From Bisporella sp. PMI_857 (Eukaryota > Ascomycota > Leotiomycetes > Helotiales > Helotiaceae): a DNA stretch of 64,000 bases. The notes under the pieces were generated by a model. That model was not told the origin of the DNA and made no database searches. It saw only the letters and a program-made list of their open reading frames with translations. Position numbers and translations under genes: made by a program. The stretch covers positions 434,001-498,000 of the forward strand of contig JAJSPD010000004.1 in the NCBI GenBank assembly GCA_021307315.1. Reading direction: 5' to 3'. Shown in pieces: positions 35,637-46,651 of the stretch; the stretch's first letter is position 1; every line of letters starts with the position of its first letter.

Positions 35637-36307
35637 TATCTAAAGTTATGTGGCAAAATTGTAAAGAATTATACGTTCTAGAAAGTTGGGTTTTTATTAT
35701 AAAACTACTAGTATTCTAGTAATTGTAACAGAAAAATCGAGTGTTTTTTTGTGTAGTTTGCGATTTACAGAAGGTTTTTACACTAAAAAAAAATCGACGT
35801 TTGTACAAGTCAATAAACAAAGAATAAGTGGTCCGCGCAACACTGTGAGGAAACTTTGTGTGTGCTGATATAAGGGGAAAACACCCAAGAATACTTGGTA
35901 GCCAACTTGAGGAAGAGTAGAGTGGGTTTGGAAAAAAGGCGCAACTCCTCGCAACCCCTATTGTTCCATTATTATTACTTTTTTATTGTTTTGATTTGAG
36001 TGTTCCGGTGAGAAAAAGCAGTCTCATGCGAGATGAATGTTAATTTCAATGTGAGGCAGATGCTCTCTTCTCGTAGCACAAAGTAGGATTTCATTACATC
36101 GAGTTACCATGTCTTCTAGCTTACTTTTGATTGAACTTCGAGAAATATCACTTATTTGTTCAACTGATTGGGCAGTGTCGGAAATGTTCCGCATATAATA
36201 GTTACCCCCCCCCCCCCACCTGTGCTTGACAAGAGCTACGAAACAAAGGCATTCAAACTATTTGTCACAATAGTATACCAGACTATAATTTTACAATTAT
36301 TGGAAAT

Positions 36308-38350
36308 ATGGATTGGCAAGCACAAGCAAAGGAGAAGCGCGAGTCTATCAGTGCTTTGATTCCCGAAAATTGGCGCTTGAAGTTTCCGGTGCCATCCGCG
36401 GCAAAGCAAAGAGATGTCACGGGAGCATATATACAGCAGTTCTTATCGCCTGAAGAAATTAGCATTACCGAGACGGATGCAGTTGGTATCGTTGAAAAGA
36501 CAACTAATGGAACATGGAAATCTCGGGATGTCGCGGAAGCATTTTGCCACAGAGCGGCTTTAGCCCATCAGCTGGTCAACTGTCTTCATGAGATATTCTT
36601 TGATGCTGCTCTTTCTGATGCCCAAGCGCTCGACGACTACTATGCCAAGCATAAGAAACCTATTGGACCGTTACATGGCTTGCCAGTCAGCTTGAAGGAC
36701 CAATTCCATGTAACAGGTGTGGAAACCACTATGGGATACGTGGGATGGATTGGAACCTTTGAGGGCAAGAAAGGCACAGGAAAGGAGAGAGTTTTCGAGA
36801 GTGAGATGGTAAAAGAGTTACGAAATTTAGGAGCTGTGTTGTATTGCAAGACAAGTGTCCCGCATACCCTAATGGCAGGAGAAACCGTGAATAATATCAT
36901 CGGATACACCTTCAATCCCAAGAATCGAAATCTCGCATGTGGTGGCAGTTCAGGAGGAGAAGGTGCTCTGATAGGCCTCAAAGGTAGTCCATTGGGGTTT
37001 GGTACAGATATCGGAGGGAGCATCAGAAGTGAGCAATTTCAGACGATAGTGGTTCTCCTACATCACGTGTACTACAAATCTTTTCGTTCTCATTGCTAAC
37101 AATAGAATTTGAAGTTCCCGCTGCCTTCAATGGCCTGTATGGCCTTCGGCCAACATCAGGCAGGTAAGGGACATCCATCAACAAGATATTGTCCTCAAAC
37201 CAATGGTTACGAAATTTCTAACTCAAGTAGGCTGCCATACAGTGGTATGGCAAACTCAATGGAGGGGCAGAATTCTATCCTCTCAGTAGTAGGGCCTCTA
37301 GCTACCTCTGTTGGTGCTTTGAGACTTGTCACCAAGAGCGTACTTAGCCAGCAACCATGGCTGTACGACCCACTTGTCAACGAGCTACCGTGGCGTGATG
37401 AGCAGGAGCAAGCTATTCTGAATATCGCGAAGTCTGGAAAAGGCGGGCAGCTAGCATTTGGCATTATGAGAAGCGACGGGAATATCTATCCACAGCCGCC
37501 TGTCCGAAGAGCTATGGAGATTGTTGTCAAAACCATCGAAAAGCTAGGGCACAAGGCCATCGAATGGAAGCCGCCTTCCCACCAGAGATGCCTCGAATTA
37601 GCTGTAAGTTGTCCACCAAAACTCCTTTAGAAGTGGCTGATCAGTATCAAGTTCAAAACATGGCTTTTTGATGGAGGGAAGGATATTCATGAAGCCTTTG
37701 CACTCAGTGGAGAGCCTATGGCCAGCCAGGTATCCTCCGTGTATGGAGAACGGAAGCCAGAATATACCGCTTCTCAGATCTGCGCTGTGAATGTTGCGAA
37801 GCGCGAGTATCAGCGAGAATATCTGGAGTATTGGAACAGCACGGTCGAATTGACAGGGACAGGTCGGCCCGTTGAAGCAATAATCTCACCACTTGCTCCC
37901 TTTGCAGCTGCGCGGCCTGATATGTATGATTACTATGGTATGTGCCACCTCCCTTAAGAAGGATGCTGGTTGGCTTTGTCTGTTGTAGGCATACAATAGG
38001 GGCTGGGGAATCAAGGGCTAAACGTGTGATACTAGGATTGAGTGTCTGGGTGAATTTCTTGGATTACTCTACGTCCATACTACCGGTCACGCTGGTGGAT
38101 AAGAATGTCGATGTTGTGGATGAAGGCTATACACCGATGAATTCACAGGATGAAAAGATTCATCTGGGATGTGAGCCTCCACCAATGCCCAAAACTCTAC
38201 TTTCATAAAGCTGACAAGAGTTCAGATGATCCTGAACTGTATGATGGAGCTCATGTCGCGGTCCAAATTGTGGGGAGGCGGTTTCAGGAGGAGAAGGTGC
38301 TGGTATTGACAGAGATTCTTGGAGACGCCTTGGGCAAACATGTGGTCTAG
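36308..38350 (+). CDS. Fungal amidase, amidase-signature family (567 aa, six exons)
   Basis: Exons are 36308-37028, 37115-37163, 37231-37603, 37652-37937, 38036-38170 and 38211-38350; all phases agree. Splicing restores GSIRIPAAFNGLYGLRPTSG. The catalytic triad is complete: Lys130 in LPVSLKD, cis-Ser214 in GGSSGGEG and nucleophile Ser238 in DIGGSIR. The late YSTSILPVTLVDKN block is typical of acetamidase-like fungal enzymes. It hydrolyses an amide to acid and ammonia in the cytosol; the substrate is unknown. Oddities: two acceptors read AAG, and the last intron is only 40 nt, so the exact C-terminal junction is the least sure. It converges on the dioxygenase gene, their stops about 130 bp apart. 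Confidence 0.88.
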
Positions 38351-38478
38351 TACTGCAAGATTTACTTCGTATCATCTAATTTTATATCATAGTATTAATC
38401 ACTGTCTCACAATGTTGTTGTTGTGAAATAGCAATTGGTTCGGACCGAATGTTGCATTTTGATAGCTAGCCTCAATTC

Positions 38479-39944
38479 TTAATCAACATCGGGCACAGGC
38501 AAATGGTTTAATAGCTTGACCTTCCGTCCCAGCTTTTCCAGAGCCTTGAGAGCGTTACCATCTCTCAAATTTTCGGTTTCATCTTCGCTCACGAGCACGA
38601 AGTCGTGTTTGAGAACTTTAGAACCTTGTTCTACACCGTACTTCTTCGCAATTTCAGCATCTGCAGGAACAAAGTCAACAATTAGACTGCTTTTGACGCC
38701 AAATACCGCATCTGATTCAATATAAGGATCCCCGCGGATGTAAAGTGCGCTGTGTGTGTTAGTGAAATAGAGAGAGCAATATTTTAAAGAGAGAATACGT
38801 AATCAAGTGATCCCAACCTGCTTTCTCGAACATGAAATGCATATGTGCTGGTCGCCATCTATAAACTTATCAGCAACCCGATTCCGATCACCTTTATGGT
38901 TCACATAAACACTTACGGGTGTCTTTTCAACAACTTCAACAGATCGCCCACAGGCCCATCATGCGGAATCGGATAGCTAACCGGCACGATAGCCTTAAAC
39001 CAGAACTCTCCATTCTCATCACTATTCATCACGCATCTTCCATCAGGGCCATCGCGTTCGGCGTATTGCACGTCGTAGTGCCCTGTGGAATCTGTTTCCC
39101 AGATGTCGACTTTGACGCCAGAGATTGGGGATCCGGATGAGGAGCGGATCGTGCAAATAACGATGCAGGGATCGCCTTTAGGGTCGGAAGACATTCTGCG
39201 AAAGTTAGTTCAGTTGGGTTTACGGGATTAGCGGAAATATGGTTCGAAAGACGCATTGAAGGAAGCTTTGCTCAAGAAGTCGACAAAACAAGACTAAGAA
39301 ATACGCACCCTTGGCCGTTGGAAATAGTCTCTGCCTCATGGGTGTGAAATGGGCCTAGGACGGTGCCTTCTGTGGTATTAGGCGGCTTCGGATGATCGAT
39401 TGCATCAACGAGGAGGGAGAGGCCAAGAATATCGGAAAGGAGGATGAATTCCTGGTTTATTTTAGTTCGTCTAGCAAATATACCTTAAAATTCAACGGCG
39501 CTGAGTTGGAAAGATAACGAGGTAGGGAGTTGACATAAAAACAAACATACATGGCGGACATCTGAAGATATCTGGCCAACTCTCACCAAGAAGTTGAGGG
39601 CAGCCATCCATTCTTTGGCACTCAATCGTGTTTCTCGAGCGAAGCTGTGAGAAATTAGCGACGTTCGAACCTTAGATGACATCACGGTGTGTGATAAACC
39701 CCTCCGCTTAAACACCAGGCATGATGGAAGATTAACAAGTAAGAAATTCAAGACTATTTACTCATGGAGATGCGTAACCAGTCTTTCCATGACATATGTC
39801 AAACGAAGGTCATCTCCTTGCTAAACTCAGTCAGCATTTACTCCGAAAAGGATAGTTCTTATGAGTCCGGCTCATGCGGCCTCAGCTTACTGAGTTTATG
39901 ATCACAGTGTTCTCTGTGATGTTATCAATGCTCAAATCCTTCAT
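38479..39944 (-). CDS. Intradiol ring-cleavage dioxygenase, catechol/hydroxyquinol type (319 aa, seven exons)
   Basis: Exons are 39944-39891, 39820-39762, 39644-39551, 39451-39309, 39195-38917, 38858-38799 and 38749-38479; every junction keeps frame and rebuilds the family line from NITENTVIINSQGDD through VMERLVTHLHDFARETRLS. Fe(III) ligands are Tyr157 (STGHYDVQY), Tyr191 (VSYPIPHDG), His215 and His217 (RPAHMHF), with the 34/24/2 spacing close to catechol 1,2-dioxygenase. The N-terminal dimerisation helices are present. The enzyme cuts catechol or hydroxyquinol between the two hydroxyls, feeding the 3-oxoadipate route. Hydroxyquinol preference is possible but not readable. Next to it are an amidase and a 2-oxoglutarate oxygenase. 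Confidence 0.92.
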
Positions 39945-40524
39945 TGGAGGTGGTTTATTGGCCTCCATATTTGCCATGTTCATCAATCAGGGAGAATGAT
40001 CCCTACAAGTACAATGGTTTTGCAAAATTCCCAATTATAAATGAAGCTGCTCAAGAAAATCATCAGCCAGTGATACGTTTGCCATTGGTCTTAACAGCAA
40101 ACAATTTGCTTCTTTTAAAAACATTTGCTGCTCAACGCAAACCCATTTTTCACCACAAAGGAATTGAGATAGTGCGGGGAAGGTCCCGTCTCGGCAGATG
40201 AGCCGGGGAAAGGGGCTCGGTTGTTACGGGACAAGTTGTGATTACACGTGACCATACTTGAGTAGATGTGGAGAAACGGGGAGCTTTTTAGAATGAGTAA
40301 CATTTTGAAATGGTACGTTATTCTGAGTCGAGAAACTGTCCTGCATCTACTTTCTACAGCGTATTTCCACAATTACTGGTCAGAAAAATATAGCCATACT
40401 TGCCTGGATTTTAGAAAAGTTTGAAGAACCTCGAGTCCCTCAACATTGATTGTCAACAAAAGGCTACAGATGATGTCCATTCAAGACCTATGAGCGGCTT
40501 AATAGCATTGATGTTCATCACAAT
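39945..40524. other. Spacer, dioxygenase promoter and oxygenase 3' flank
   Basis: About 580 bp; both neighbours are on the minus strand. No gene or clear control element is recognised. Confidence 0.5.
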
Positions 40525-41631
40525 CTAAGTCGCTTCATCCTCAATTTCCAAATTCCCAACCTTGAAAGTCTTCCCCTTCCTATCCGCATAATCACCATGA
40601 TCATGATAATCCCTTACCCTCTCCCTGACATACTGCAGACCAGTGACCTTCTTCCTCTCGTTTCCCTCACCCTCCTCCTTGATCAGCCCTAATCTCCTCA
40701 GCACCGGACTGTCGGCGGGTGCGATATCGACCTCATTTCCCGGCCTTACAAAATAAAACAAGCCCAACCTCTTCCCATCCGCTTGGTCTTTTGGTGGCCG
40801 AATGACCCGATGAATTGTGCTCTTCAAGTAGCCTGCGCTCCAGAACTGCATCGCGTCGCCCACATTGCAGATAATGCCACCATCAACGGGAGCGACGTAT
40901 TTCCAATCTCCGGTCTTTGTTTTAATCTGTAGACCAGCGACGTTTTGGGACCAAAGGAGGGTCAGAGAGCCAAAATCGGTATGGGCCCGTGACCATGTAT
41001 TCTGAATGAGAGAATCTTGGGCGATCGTACGAGGGTGGTAGATCATATAGCGAAGATGGTCTTCGGAGACGGAATCGTACGCATGTTTGGAAGAGAAGTA
41101 ATCTTCTGGAAGTTCGAGTATAAGCGCGAAGAGTGTGAAGATTTTGGAGGCAATATCAAGGGAACGTTTGGAAAACCCTTTTATTTCGGGTAAAAATGGC
41201 TCGAAGTATGGATCGAGAGGTTCCTGAGCTAGCTCCGGTATGAACTTTGCGATATTGAGACTTTCAATGTTATCGAGAACTTCTGTTCCCATAATCTTTT
41301 TCTCGTTTGCAGCACGGTAGCCAAAATAGTTCCCTTTGCTGAAATCACATCTCAACCCCGGTTTATTCTTCTCCTCGAGGGGTCGGTCAAAATATGATTG
41401 CCCAATAGCAAACTGTCGAGTGACTTCTTCATCTGTGAACCCCGTTCCTATGACGCTGAAGAATCCAGTGCCTTCCACGGCCTGACGAAGTTGCTCGGCC
41501 AACTTCTGCTTTCCACCTAGAGCGCCATATATTGAGAGATCGATAACTACTATATCTGCCCAGGGGAGATCTTCTGTGGTTTGGGCTGGCCGCTTCCACT
41601 TAGGGAGTTCGGGTGACGTAGCCGAGGGCAT
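40525..41631 (-). CDS. 2-oxoglutarate/Fe(II)-dependent oxygenase, isopenicillin-N-synthase-like (368 aa)
   Basis: Single exon. The N-terminal DIOX_N part (IVVIDLSIYG, GFFSVIGTGFTDEEV) is followed by the double-stranded beta-helix core with the iron triad His217, Asp219 (RAHTDFGSLTLL) and His274 (STIHRVIRPP). The co-substrate Arg is Arg288, in RLGLFYF; the usual R-x-S reads R-x-G here, a small departure. Such enzymes hydroxylate, desaturate or cyclise small molecules with 2-oxoglutarate and oxygen, in both secondary metabolism and degradation. The substrate is unknown. The gene is divergent from the secreted amidohydrolase across a 1.3-kb shared promoter with a zinc-cluster-type site. It is not an isopenicillin synthase as such: no beta-lactam neighbours are present. 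Confidence 0.9.
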   Translation of the reverse strand: MPSATSPELPKWKRPAQTTEDLPWADIVVIDLSIYGALGGKQKLAEQLRQAVEGTGFFSVIGTGFTDEEVTRQFAIGQSYFDRPLEEKNKPGLRCDFSKGNYFGYRAANEKKIMGTEVLDNIESLNIAKFIPELAQEPLDPYFEPFLPEIKGFSKRSLDIASKIFTLFALILELPEDYFSSKHAYDSVSEDHLRYMIYHPRTIAQDSLIQNTWSRAHTDFGSLTLLWSQNVAGLQIKTKTGDWKYVAPVDGGIICNVGDAMQFWSAGYLKSTIHRVIRPPKDQADGKRLGLFYFVRPGNEVDIAPADSPVLRRLGLIKEEGEGNERKKVTGLQYVRERVRDYHDHGDYADRKGKTFKVGNLEIEDEAT

Positions 41632-42921
41632 TGCACGTATATTTGAAGCAAATTAAGGATTACTTGATTCATGAAATCGTCCAATATCGAGTGGTTGGAT
41701 TCGAAAACAATCTCGGAGACAGGCCAGAATAAACCAACAAAGAATATATCTTCTCAATATGCAGTAAAGCGTTCCGAGAAGGACCGCCCAACGAAGCCAG
41801 GAACATTTATTCCAAGCTAGGACTGAGAGCTGACTCAAATTGCCCGCATGGATAGATAGCCACTTAACTATATGCCTATGCTTGAATACAAGTAGGAGGC
41901 TCAATTCTAAGTCCAATATAGCAAAAAAGCAGCGGTTGTCATGGTACACTTGGTGATGACGCAGCTTGAGTGTACAACATAAAGTTGCAAGTAGAGCACG
42001 TCATTTTAAACGAGAATTCGTCAACCTCAAGAAACTTGGTGATACGCAAGGGCTTTAGCGGAACACCATTTGCTGCATTATACATTACATATAGGTGCCA
42101 CTTCTTAAATATTTCACATTTCATGAGCCTTGATGATGTACAATAAAAAAGAGTATGCCAAGGAATTAGGATATACGTACGAATACTTCAATGACTACAT
42201 TTGCAGATACTGGGCTTCAAGACATGCTTTCACTGCGCGGATGTAGAGTTCGATGTTCGTGGTGGCTGCCCCAGGTGATATACTCTGTATCTACACATTA
42301 TCGCACAATACCATAGAAACTGCCAAAAGAGCGTAGTTATCACCGGCCCAATTCGCTTCCTATCAACCAACGTCTCGAAGCCCACCACAAATTAAATAGT
42401 TCCGAATTTTTGTAACATGAAGCCCAACTGGCAGAGCCGCCAAACCAAGAAGTACAAGATCGAAATGCTTTAAGGCAAGCTCTCCGACCTAAAGTGTTGA
42501 CTAGTCAATTGGTTATTATTAATAATACTGACTCGGCATTAAAATGCCGATCGAGCGAAGCCGAATAGCGACAGCCCGAACTTATTGGATGAAGCATTCG
42601 AAGATCCTCAAGCTACGATCAACTTGAGCAAGATGACCAATATTTGCTGGTAGACATGGAAACCTAGGGTTACTACTGTAACCTCGGCGGAGTTAATAAA
42701 TACAGGAATGTGGGTGAGTCGCTCAGAGTTGGCTGTTTATCGCTGGGATGTGGTATTCTCTTATGTCAGACTATGTCGCAGTGCGCAGGTACAACATTAT
42801 ATGTCTTGGTTCAATCCCATACCGCCCTCGTGAGTATTTCTTACGTTTAACAACTTGCAAAAGTTTGCACGTTCGTCAACCAGACATACTTCATTTCACA
42901 CCACCAGTTAAGTCATACAAG
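41632..42921. promoter_or_regulatory. Divergent promoter, oxygenase and amidohydrolase
   Basis: The two start codons face away from each other, 1.3 kb apart, and no gene lies between. A CGG-N10-CCG palindrome is at 42534-42549 (separate entry). An ATG-led extension upstream of the amidohydrolase start (42748) looks like leader. Confidence 0.55.
42534..42549. promoter_or_regulatory. CGG-N10-CCG element
   Basis: The palindrome TCGGCATTAAAATGCCGA has two CGG triplets facing each other with ten bases between, as recognised by Put3-type Zn2Cys6 dimers. It lies about 900 bp from the oxygenase start and 375 bp from the amidohydrolase start. Confidence 0.5.
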
Positions 42922-44549
42922 ATGCATCTTAGCCAACTTCTTGTCCTCGCCAACAGTGTTGGCACCGCCCTCTCAGCCTCGATCCTCTTGTCTGGAGGAA
43001 CCATCATAGCATTTGATGAGGAATTAGAATCTTTAAATGTCATTCGAAATGGTGCCCTGCTTGTCACTGACGACCGGATCGCCGGACTCTATGATGTCCC
43101 GAAGCCCCAAGGCTTGCCAAAAGACATAGAGATTGTTGACTGCACCCACAAGATAATTTCGCCTGGGTTTGTCGACACGCACCGCCATGGCTGGCAGACT
43201 GCAATGAAAACCATGGGCTCTAATACCACCCTTACCGATTATCTCTTCCGGTTTGCTGCACCTGCTAGTGCAGTGTTCTATACTGCTGAGGATGTCTATA
43301 TTGGACAACTCGCGGGTCTCCTGGAGGCTCTCAATGCTGGCGTGACAACGAACCTCGATCACGCCCATCACACGTGGGACAAGGAACGGTCAGAAGCCGG
43401 TCTCGATGCGACCATAGAGAGTGGTGCAAGGGTCTTCTGGGCTCATAATTTTGGGAGTGTGGGCAAGTATCTCGTTCCTGATCAGATTACTGCATTTAGA
43501 AAGTGGCTGAAGACAAAACCCAAACCCGACGGGCTTACAACGATCTCGGTGGCTTACGATTCATGGTCGTTCGAGCCAGCCGCGCACACTCAAGCGGTGG
43601 TTAATTTGATCAAGTCAGTGGTACCGAGTTCCGTATCAGCTTTATGTCTGGTAGCTGATATTCCTTAGGGAGCTAAAGCCAGCAGTGCTCACAACTCATT
43701 GGCTAGGAGGGGTGTGGCCTAGCAAGTACCCTCTAAACAGGTCTAACGACTTATTAGTTGCCATGGTTGCTGATGTTCTATCTCACAGTTGTCAACTCAC
43801 CCGAGACTCTACAGCCATATGGTATTTTGGAACTTGACACGGCTATCGTTTTTTCCCATGCTGTAGCTGTCAGCGCTGGCACAGCTAGCTTACTGCGGGC
43901 CACGAACCACTTCATAAGCATTACTCCTGAGTCTGAAATGCACTATGGTCACTCACATTTCGGATCTCACCTGATCCAAGATCAAGCTTCTCTAGGTGTG
44001 GATACCTTTCTAACATTCTCCACGGATCTGATCACGCAAGCGCGCATCTGGCTCCAGCGCACACGCTCCCGACTCTATGATGAAGTCATCAATCGCTGGC
44101 AAATTCCGGCCTCAAACCCTATGTCGGTGAATCAGGCATTCCTACTGGCCACCCGTCAAGGCGGGCTTGCCCTCAGACGCCCTGACTTAGGTGTGATTCG
44201 CGTCGGTGCTAAGGCCGACCTGGTGGTCTTCAATGGTCGTTCACCTTCCATGCTCGGATGGCTCGATCCAGTCGCGGCAGTGATTCTCCACTCCAACGTT
44301 GGTGATATTGAACACGTCCTTGTAGACGGCAAGTTCAAGAAGCGGGAAGGCAAGCTGACATACGAGAACTACGACGCCGTGGTCGACAGACTCCTCGCGA
44401 GCGCTGAGCGGTTACAGGCTATCATTAGCGAGCAGCCTGCTCCAGTGTATGACGGAACATTCTACGGCGTACCGTGCACTTATGGACACCCTCTAGAGGT
44501 GGATGCCCAGCACGGCCCTGGTAATGGCTATGGAGAGCTATTCTGGTAA
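42922..44549 (+). CDS. Secreted metal-dependent amidohydrolase, ATZ/TRZ-cytosine deaminase type (501 aa)
   Basis: Exons are 42922-43613, 43669-43721 and 43789-44549. Residues 1-20 (MHLSQLLVLANSVGTALSAS) look like a signal peptide, so the enzyme may act outside the cell or in the vacuole. Metal ligands: His87 and His89 (DTHRHG), His241 (TTHWLGG), His272 (FSHA) and Asp328 (FSTD), plus PESEMHYGHSH. The family removes amino groups from heterocycles such as triazines or purines, or hydrolyses related C-N bonds. Intron 2 must start GCAAGT (a GC-AG intron) to join HWLGGVWP to the VNSPETLQPYG segment in frame; no GT donor does this. The start at 42922 was chosen for the signal peptide. Confidence 0.86.
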
Positions 44550-45558
44550 GAGCACCTATGAAGGGGATAGGTTTCAATCTTGGGTTAATTTGAAATAGGA
44601 AAACCACCAGCAAGACACAAGACAACACAGGAAAAGGAGGCAAGGACCACAACGAGCTCTGATTGTTGCGGCCATCGCGGTTATGTGAAAGAGTGTCATT
44701 TCTTCGTTGAGTGAATAAGTATGACATAACATTTGCCTTGCTATGCTAGCGTTTGGTTTTGTACCTCTATGGCAAGATCTAAATATAACATCTCCAGATT
44801 TTAATGAACTTGACCTCAATATCTCATTCGTAGACATACATTGAGATATCACTGTCTAGCACTTATTTCTAGGTGTACAGTATATACTTTCTTTTCTTCG
44901 TTAGTGAACTTTATCGCTGGATTATCCGGTCATGAATCTCTGCCGATCCTGGCTAGTGCCTTTATCTTTACGGGGTCCTTTCTTGCTTCTGCTATGGGGA
45001 AATTTAAGACTTCTTGAAGACGTCCCTTCAAGACTAGACACACCGTAGGATTTCAGCAATGTGCTTGCGATCTACATTCATACATCTAAAGGCCCCTTTT
45101 TAAGCGAGTTATTGCGATCAGGTGTGGGATATCAAATATCAAGTCCAGGCTAGGAATTGCTTAGTCAAAAGTTCCCGTTTATCCAATTAGCATCTTATTA
45201 GCTTAGGTCTTGTGACGGTGTGCCACCCAGCGCACAAAAGCCCCAACCTAGAGCCAGTTCCTCTGGCAGGAAGACAATACTTGAAAGCGGAATTTAGGAA
45301 AGGCTTCGTACTGTAAGACGTCAAGATAACAGCGTAGAATTGCTTTTATCTGGCCTCCTGATAAATCTTTGGCTTTAGCGGCCGCCGGGTAAATTGCTTC
45401 TCCTCGCGGGGCTGCACTAGGCTACAGCATTGACATGTTGGTCACGCCCTGTCTGTCTATATAAAGAAGAGATATTGGCTTCAGGTATGGAAGCCACGAC
45501 TTGAAGCTATTGCTTTTCGTCAGAATCTAGAAAATTTCATCTGACAAAACACCCCAAA
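44550..45558. other. Spacer and promoter of the PhyH gene
   Basis: About 1 kb. A TATATAAA box at 45458-45465 lies about 95 bp before the next start codon. Nothing else is recognised. Confidence 0.5.
45458..45465 (+). promoter_or_regulatory. TATA box of the PhyH-family gene
   Basis: TATATAAA about 95 bp upstream of the ATG at 45559, in the sense direction. Confidence 0.55.
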
Positions 45559-46651
45559 ATGTCGAATAACACAGATGATTCAGCTTATAAGTTGAGCGAG
45601 GCCCAGAAGGAGCACTTCTTAGAGGTAAGTAGGTCATTGGACAAGAGTTCTTGGCTTTTCGACTGTTCTAGATCAGTTCTGACTTCGGAAATGCAGCACG
45701 GCTTCGTCAAAATAGAAGATTGCTTTACCACCGCCCAAGCCGCATCTTTCACCTCCACCCTCTGGACCCGTCTCGGGTACTCCCCAACCGACAAGTCCAC
45801 ATGGGTCATGGAGAGAACCAACATGCCATACCACACCCACATACCCGTCTCTCGATTCTCGCCTAAAGCCTGGTCGGTCATGTGCCAGCTCCTCGGTGGT
45901 GAAGAGCGTATCTCCGATATCTCTGAGATGCGCTCTTGGGCAGATAGTTTCATTGTGAACTTAGGAAAGAAAGAGTATGACCCGGATGGGGAGTTAAGGT
46001 ACAGAGAGCTAGAAGGATGGCATAATGATGGGGATTTCTTTGTCCATTTTTTGGATAGTCCGGAGCAGGCGTTGCTTGTTATTCCGCTTTGGAGCGAGAT
46101 TGTTCCCAGGGGCGGCGGCACTGCAATATGTTCTGATGGCATCAAACATATTGCGAAGCTTTTGGTAAGTTTCCCATGATCAAAGGGAAGGAATATTACT
46201 GACAGCAATCCAGTATGATCACCCAGAAGGACTCACACCATGGATGAAGCCCACCAGTGATGAGTCCGAGGGCACGACCTATTGGAATGATCTCGCCAAA
46301 GATACCTCGAGAACTCGAGATGAGTCTTTCTTTGAAATGACGGGCAATATCGGTGACGTTGTATTCATGCATCCCCTTATGTTGCACACAGCATCAAAAA
46401 ACCTCCTGCGTAGGGTTCGCGTCATCACTAACCCCCCGGTTTCACTAAAAGAACCTTTCAACTTCAGCCGAGAAAAGAAAGAAGACTACAGCTTAGTCGA
46501 GCTGAAAACACTCAGAGATCTAGGAATGCCTGATGGGCTCGAAGGGTGGAAAACCACCGCTCCGAGGAAGGGATGGATATCACAACGGGTAAGAGACTGG
46601 GAGGAGATGAAAAGAAGAGAGCAGGAAAGGTTGGGAAGTCTACCGATATAG
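45559..46651 (+). CDS. Phytanoyl-CoA dioxygenase (PhyH) family protein (323 aa)
   Basis: Exons are 45559-45624, 45697-46164 and 46214-46651. The first intron (72 nt) is in frame and has no stop, but removing it joins EAQKEHFLE to HGFVKIEDCF, the usual start of the family. Iron ligands are His131 and Asp133 (GWHNDGDFF) and His236 (PLMLHTASKN), with Arg245 or nearby for 2-oxoglutarate. A non-haem iron hydroxylase is therefore likely; members act on fatty acyls, but also on many fungal metabolites, and the substrate cannot be read. It is the right-hand member of the 36-47 kb enzyme run and has its own TATA box. Confidence 0.86.

Larger units (their letters stand above)
34757..36307. other. Second AT-rich island with short repeats
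   Basis: About 1.5 kb of AT-rich DNA with no surviving protein homology. It contains a 7-bp tandem repeat, a 16-bp direct repeat, an 18-bp perfect palindrome and a 14-bp inverted repeat (listed separately), and a run of 14 C shortly before the amidase start. Confidence 0.55.

Noticed and set aside
42804..42830. tRNA-like GGTTCAATCCC T-loop
   Set aside because: No matching acceptor, D or anticodon arms could be folded around it; it lies in the leader of the amidohydrolase gene.
45585..46208. 207-codon minus-strand frame over the PhyH gene
   Set aside because: It is the antisense shadow of the PhyH exons, whose iron-ligand motifs fix the coding strand.
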